A stretch of 15,765 nucleotides of DNA, taken from positions 1 through 15,765 of the forward strand of contig CAMNAB010000068.1 of the NCBI GenBank assembly GCA_946530355.1. The letters run 5' to 3'. This DNA is from Firm-04 sp003446315 (GTDB lineage: Bacteria > Bacillota > Clostridia > Oscillospirales > Ruminococcaceae). Shown here piece by piece: positions 13,190-15,765 of the stretch. The position numbers were made by a program, and so were the translations under genes. The stretch's first letter is position 1. Every line of letters starts with the position of its first letter. The notes beneath the pieces were generated by a model, which saw nothing but the letters and a program-made list of their open reading frames with translations, was not told the origin of the DNA and ran no database searches.

Positions 13190-13726
13190 TTATTCTCCTG
13201 AACCATCCTGCTCATTACATTCCAGCGAAAACTTTTTCAACTGTCTTCCGTGAAAGCTGGTATCACCGGTCAGAAGGCCGATGATTTTACAGGCAATGTC
13301 CATGATTTCATATACTGAATTGGACTTTTCGATATCGCTTGTCAGTGTACCTGCTGTACGGATTGCATTCTGATATTCAACATAGACAGCTTTTGCACGT
13401 TCATTCGCCTCATTCGCTTCCGTTATTTTCTGCCCAAGTTTTTCTTTTTGCAGTCTGATATCCTCTTCCTGTTTCTGCTCTTTCTCAATCAGTTGCTGAA
13501 ATTCACGAAGAAAGCTCACTTTTGCTTCTTCTGTTTCCGCTTCTGTGATTGCTCCCTCATGTTTCGCTTTGAACAGGAGAGATAATTTACTGAAATATAT
13601 ATACGAATAGGGGGGTAAAGGAAACAGATCTATTGTTCCTTCCGCTGCCTGTAGCTCTAGTTCTTCCCACAATACCGGGTCAGTCCACAAGATTGAATCA
13701 CTAAGCAGTATCTCATTCGTATCCAT
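13190..13726 (-). CDS. Coiled-coil protein of unknown function, first gene of the cluster
   Basis: The likely start is the ATG at 13726, seven to eight bases after GGGGA; an ATG at 13744 lacks a ribosome binding site. The 178-residue product begins MDTNEILLSDSILWTDP and has a central charged helix from about 70 to 125 (FLREFQQLIEKEQKQEEDIR, KLGQKITEANEANERAK) that is probably a coiled coil. It has no membrane segment or known motif. It precedes the phosphatase by 14 bases and so is cotranscribed. I could not find a convincing promoter in the 278 bases upstream. Its role may be structural or as a binding partner or substrate for the phosphatase. Confidence 0.7.
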   Translation of the reverse strand: MDTNEILLSDSILWTDPVLWEELELQAAEGTIDLFPLPPYSYIYFSKLSLLFKAKHEGAITEAETEEAKVSFLREFQQLIEKEQKQEEDIRLQKEKLGQKITEANEANERAKAVYVEYQNAIRTAGTLTSDIEKSNSVYEIMDIACKIIGLLTGDTSFHGRQLKKFSLECNEQDGSGE

Positions 13727-13793
13727 AGCTTTATCCCCATTCATATTCTCATGTTTGCAGCATGAAACCGAACCTCCGCTGCAAAAGGTTTTC

Positions 13794-14011
13794 TTTGTGT
13801 TTCGCTGAAATGAATTGCGCTCACGAATGAGTGTTCATTATTTCTTGTCTGAGCCGCTGAAAACGCACACAAAAACCTTAAAACAGTGCCATAAACAGAG
13901 CTTGCGGCTTATAACCCAAACAATAACACTAAACATACGCAATTACAATTTTCCTCTATGGGATAGACATTGAAGTATGATACATACTTACTAATCAAAG
14001 CGAAACACAAA
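13794..14011. repeat. Intergenic segment bounded by 13-bp inverted repeats, with an internal palindrome
   Basis: TTTGTGTTTCGCT (13794-13806) is repeated exactly in inverse at 13999-14011. Within it lies the palindrome AAGTATG-ATA-CATACTT (13973-13989). I see no flanking target duplication and no coding frame. A small non-autonomous element or a regulatory region are both possible. Confidence 0.45.
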
Positions 14012-14022
14012 CGGAAGAATCA

Positions 14023-14532
14023 TCAGAAATCCAGTTCAAATTCGACGGTGCTGTTTATGAGATCAAGTGCTGTCTGGGCGCGGGCAAGCTCGTCAGAAAC
14101 GGCGAGATAATCTGCATTTGCCTTGTCAATATCATAGTTCACATAGCTGTATTCAATAATCGAGGAGCTGCGGGAATAGCAGCCTTCCATTCGTTCCTTC
14201 GGCATCGCTGTTTTCATGTTCGCAAGACGACTTTTGCGGTGGGTAAGCTGCGGCATGTAAACCAGCATCATGTCGATTGTCATGTCAAATCCGGGAACCA
14301 CGGTCGTTGCATTAAACACATTCAGTCTGTGCTTGACCTTGCGAATCTTGTTTTGAAGCTCGATGATTGCCGTCTGCGTTGCGTCATAGTCGTATTCCGG
14401 ACGAACCGATTCGATATCCTCAACGGTCGCAGCAACAAATGTGCGCGTTTTCGCCTCGCGTGCTTCGAGTGTTTTCAGCTCATCACCGAGCTGACGGATG
14501 AGTTTATGTGCCTGTGAAGATGTCATTTTCAT
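14023..14532 (-). CDS. Conserved helical protein of unknown function (169 aa)
   Basis: Two helical stretches (HKLIRQLGDELKTLEAREAK and TAIIELQNKIRKVKHRLNVF) flank ESVRPEYDY. A middle region FDMTIDMMLVYMPQLTHRKS is followed by a tail typical of a family I have seen in Clostridia under a domain-of-unknown-function label. There is no signal peptide or enzyme motif. The ATG overlaps the stop of the SLOG-like gene (ATGA) and uses the GAGGAGG eight bases upstream, so the two proteins are made together and may work together. The long paired helices suggest a coiled-coil adaptor or oligomer. Confidence 0.75.
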   Translation of the reverse strand: MKMTSSQAHKLIRQLGDELKTLEAREAKTRTFVAATVEDIESVRPEYDYDATQTAIIELQNKIRKVKHRLNVFNATTVVPGFDMTIDMMLVYMPQLTHRKSRLANMKTAMPKERMEGCYSRSSSIIEYSYVNYDIDKANADYLAVSDELARAQTALDLINSTVEFELDF

Positions 14533-14945
14533 AGTGTTTCCTCCTCATAATCCATCACTGTATATGGTTTATTCAGCCGCTGCATATCAATGATATTGCA
14601 GCAGGTTCCGCGTGATTTGCCGTCCCACAGCATGATCGCTGCATCACAGTCGTTTACCATCGCAATATCTTTTTGACGGTATAACGCAAATCCTTTCACA
14701 CTGCCGGCGACGGAGATATATTTCACAGGAAAGGCGGCAATCGAATGCCGAACGCGCCCTCCGCTGACATACACTGTTACATTTCTATAGCCCTTGTCGT
14801 ACAGATATTGCTGCATCAGAATATCTGCACCGGCACAATCGCCGATCAAAAACGCACAGTTCTGCTGACAATGACCATCCGGCAGAGCTGTCAGCCTTTC
14901 CGGCAGAGACTTGATCGTTTTGGAACCGCTGAGAAAGATTTTCAT
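14529..14945 (-). CDS. SLOG-like nucleotide-binding protein
   Basis: A 138-residue protein with a Rossmann-like layout resembling SLOG/TIR-like nucleotide-binding or N-ribohydrolase-related proteins. It shows the first strand and SGS at KIFLSGSKTI (2-11), the glycine-rich loop LIGDCAGAD (33-41), a third strand NVTVYVSGG (55-63), KDIAMVNDCD (92-101), and the C-terminal AIMLWDGKSRGT (103-114). The conserved aspartate in GDxxGxD and the WDGKSxGT loop are the strongest signs. It is shorter than YpsA and belongs to a different branch from the gene at 8946. The ATG follows AAGGAG seven to eight bases upstream, and a shared-motif promoter lies just before that. Ligand and activity unknown. Confidence 0.75.
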   Translation of the reverse strand: MKIFLSGSKTIKSLPERLTALPDGHCQQNCAFLIGDCAGADILMQQYLYDKGYRNVTVYVSGGRVRHSIAAFPVKYISVAGSVKGFALYRQKDIAMVNDCDAAIMLWDGKSRGTCCNIIDMQRLNKPYTVMDYEEETL

Positions 14946-14968
14946 AGCTGTTCTCCTTCTGTGATTTC

Positions 14969-15002
14969 AGTATAGCATGCGGTATGTTCATAAATTTGAA
15001 TA
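14969..15002 (-). promoter_or_regulatory. Shared-motif promoter of the SLOG-like gene
   Basis: On the minus strand TATTCA-N6-TGAACA (14985-15002), then T-N6-TGC-TATACT (-10 at 14969-14974). It shares the half site, spacing and TATACTGAAA with the promoter at 15690. Confidence 0.65.
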
Positions 15003-15009
15003 CTGAAAA

Positions 15010-15666
15010 TCAATCCATAGTGTGAAATAACGCAGTGACATCCATTTTACCGGCTTTTACATGAAATTCGGGGTTGCCCTCTGCATATGCAAGATTGCAG
15101 CGGAAATGTACATTCGCTGAAAACAGCGGTTCATTGCCCGGAATATGCATCATCCGCTCAGAAGCAATCTGTTGGACAGGCGTTCCGGGAATCAGTGCGC
15201 CGAGCTCACACTCTGATTTCTGATGCACAATTTTAATTTGTTCCCATTCCTCACGGGAACCTTCATAATAAATATCGGTAAGGTTTTCGCATCCATCAAA
15301 TGTTCCTCTGCGGATCATGCGGATTTTCTTCGGAATTGTAATACGCCTGAGATTCCTGCATCCGGAAAATGTTTTCTCTGAAAGCCACTGAATCGTAGAC
15401 GGAAGCACAATGTCTGTGATATCCTCTCTGCCGCGGAATAAATCCTTAGATACCGCGATCACCGGTACAGTATAATTGTACCCTAAATCATATGTGTTGT
15501 TGACTGCTTCATGCGGAATCTTCACGACCGGCAGTATTTCATCACCTAGCGAAATGACGCAAAGCGGCAGCCGCTCCGGATGCAGCCACATCACGGCAAT
15601 ATGATATTTGAGCTTTTCAGGATACGGGATACTTTTGATCTTTTCGGCATATTCAAGATAATTCAT
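15010..15666 (-). CDS. LRR_5/BspA-type repeat protein, cytoplasmic
   Basis: A 218-residue protein without a signal peptide. Residues 83-135 contain two clear LRR_5 repeats (IVLPSTIQWLSEKTFSGCRN and ITIPKKIRMIRRGTFDGCEN) and the capping pattern LTDIYYEGSREEWEQI typical of BspA-like domains. The N-terminal 80 residues (NYLEYAEKIKSIPYPEKLK) and the C-terminal part are unassigned. Like the zinc-ribbon/LRR protein at 5393 it should be intracellular, which is less common for this repeat. The ATG follows GGGGGGAG, and one of the four shared-motif promoters is directly upstream. Readthrough into the SLOG-like gene 64 bases downstream is possible, since no terminator separates them. Confidence 0.78.
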   Translation of the reverse strand: MNYLEYAEKIKSIPYPEKLKYHIAVMWLHPERLPLCVISLGDEILPVVKIPHEAVNNTYDLGYNYTVPVIAVSKDLFRGREDITDIVLPSTIQWLSEKTFSGCRNLRRITIPKKIRMIRRGTFDGCENLTDIYYEGSREEWEQIKIVHQKSECELGALIPGTPVQQIASERMMHIPGNEPLFSANVHFRCNLAYAEGNPEFHVKAGKMDVTALFHTMD

Positions 15667-15689
15667 TTGGCTCCCCCCTTTGTGGTTTC

Positions 15690-15723
15690 AGTATAGCATA
15701 TTAGATGTTCAGAAAATTGAGCA
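15690..15723 (-). promoter_or_regulatory. Shared-motif promoter of the LRR_5 gene
   Basis: On the minus strand TGCTCA-N6-TGAACA (15706-15723), then T-N6-TGC-TATACT (-10 at 15690-15695). Same architecture as the promoters at 8863, 12468 and 14969. Confidence 0.65.
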
Positions 15724-15724
15724 C

Positions 15725-15754
15725 AAAAAGCAGCAGAGCATTTGCCTGCTGCTT
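15725..15754 (-). terminator. Intrinsic terminator of an upstream gene outside the window
   Basis: On the minus strand AAGCAGCAG, a 9-base loop, CTGCTGCTT and further T residues form a 9-bp stem. It ends a leftward gene lying beyond base 15765, so the LRR_5 gene starts a new transcription unit. Confidence 0.7.
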
Positions 15755-15765
15755 ACCTTTAAATG

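Overview
The window looks like a chromosomal accessory region of a Ruminococcus-like gut or rumen Firmicute (Oscillospiraceae). Pointers are a secreted protein with a dockerin-type calcium-loop repeat, several BspA-type (LRR_5) leucine-rich repeat proteins, GGAGG-type ribosome binding sites, sigma-A promoters often with an extended -10, and moderate GC with AT-rich islands. I see no rRNA, tRNA, CRISPR array or intact mobile element.

Layout. Bases 1-3780 read leftward: three tandem promoter-bearing repeats (3543-3776) drive a GNAT acetyltransferase and a protein with two SUKH/SMI1-like segments. Then comes a frameshifted signal-peptide gene remnant with its own promoter (1436-1608), which runs into a dense block of seven short hairpins ending in a leftward terminator (1159-1439). 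A radical SAM/SPASM maturase follows, translationally coupled to a secreted product that leaves the window at base 1. Bases 3859-6125 read rightward: a dockerin/LRR secreted protein now split in two frames, then a cytoplasmic zinc-ribbon/LRR protein and a strong terminator. Bases 6138-8675 hold orphan small genes with their own promoters, a HipA-like kinase fragment and a short-chain dehydrogenase stub, so this part looks eroded. Bases 8816-10029 carry a YpsA/SLOG-type protein and two small ORFs on the + strand.

Bases 9974-13744 read leftward as a tight cluster: coiled-coil protein, cysteine-based (CX5R) phosphatase, alpha/beta hydrolase, and a WYL-domain transcription regulator fused to a C-terminal leucine-rich repeat domain. 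Bases 14023-15666 read leftward: an LRR_5 protein, then a second SLOG-like nucleotide-binding protein overlapping a small helical protein.

The main observation is that four promoters in the right half share one architecture: a dyad of the form TGTTCA-N6-TGAACA, then T-N6-TGN-TATA(A/C)T at fixed spacing, with no good -35 box. They precede the YpsA/SLOG gene (8946), the hydrolase/WYL-LRR pair (12446), the second SLOG gene (14945) and the LRR gene (15666). This suggests a local regulon, possibly controlled by the WYL-LRR protein, which lies second behind one of the four promoters. The promoter sharing is read from the sequence; the identity of the regulator and the signal it senses are inference.
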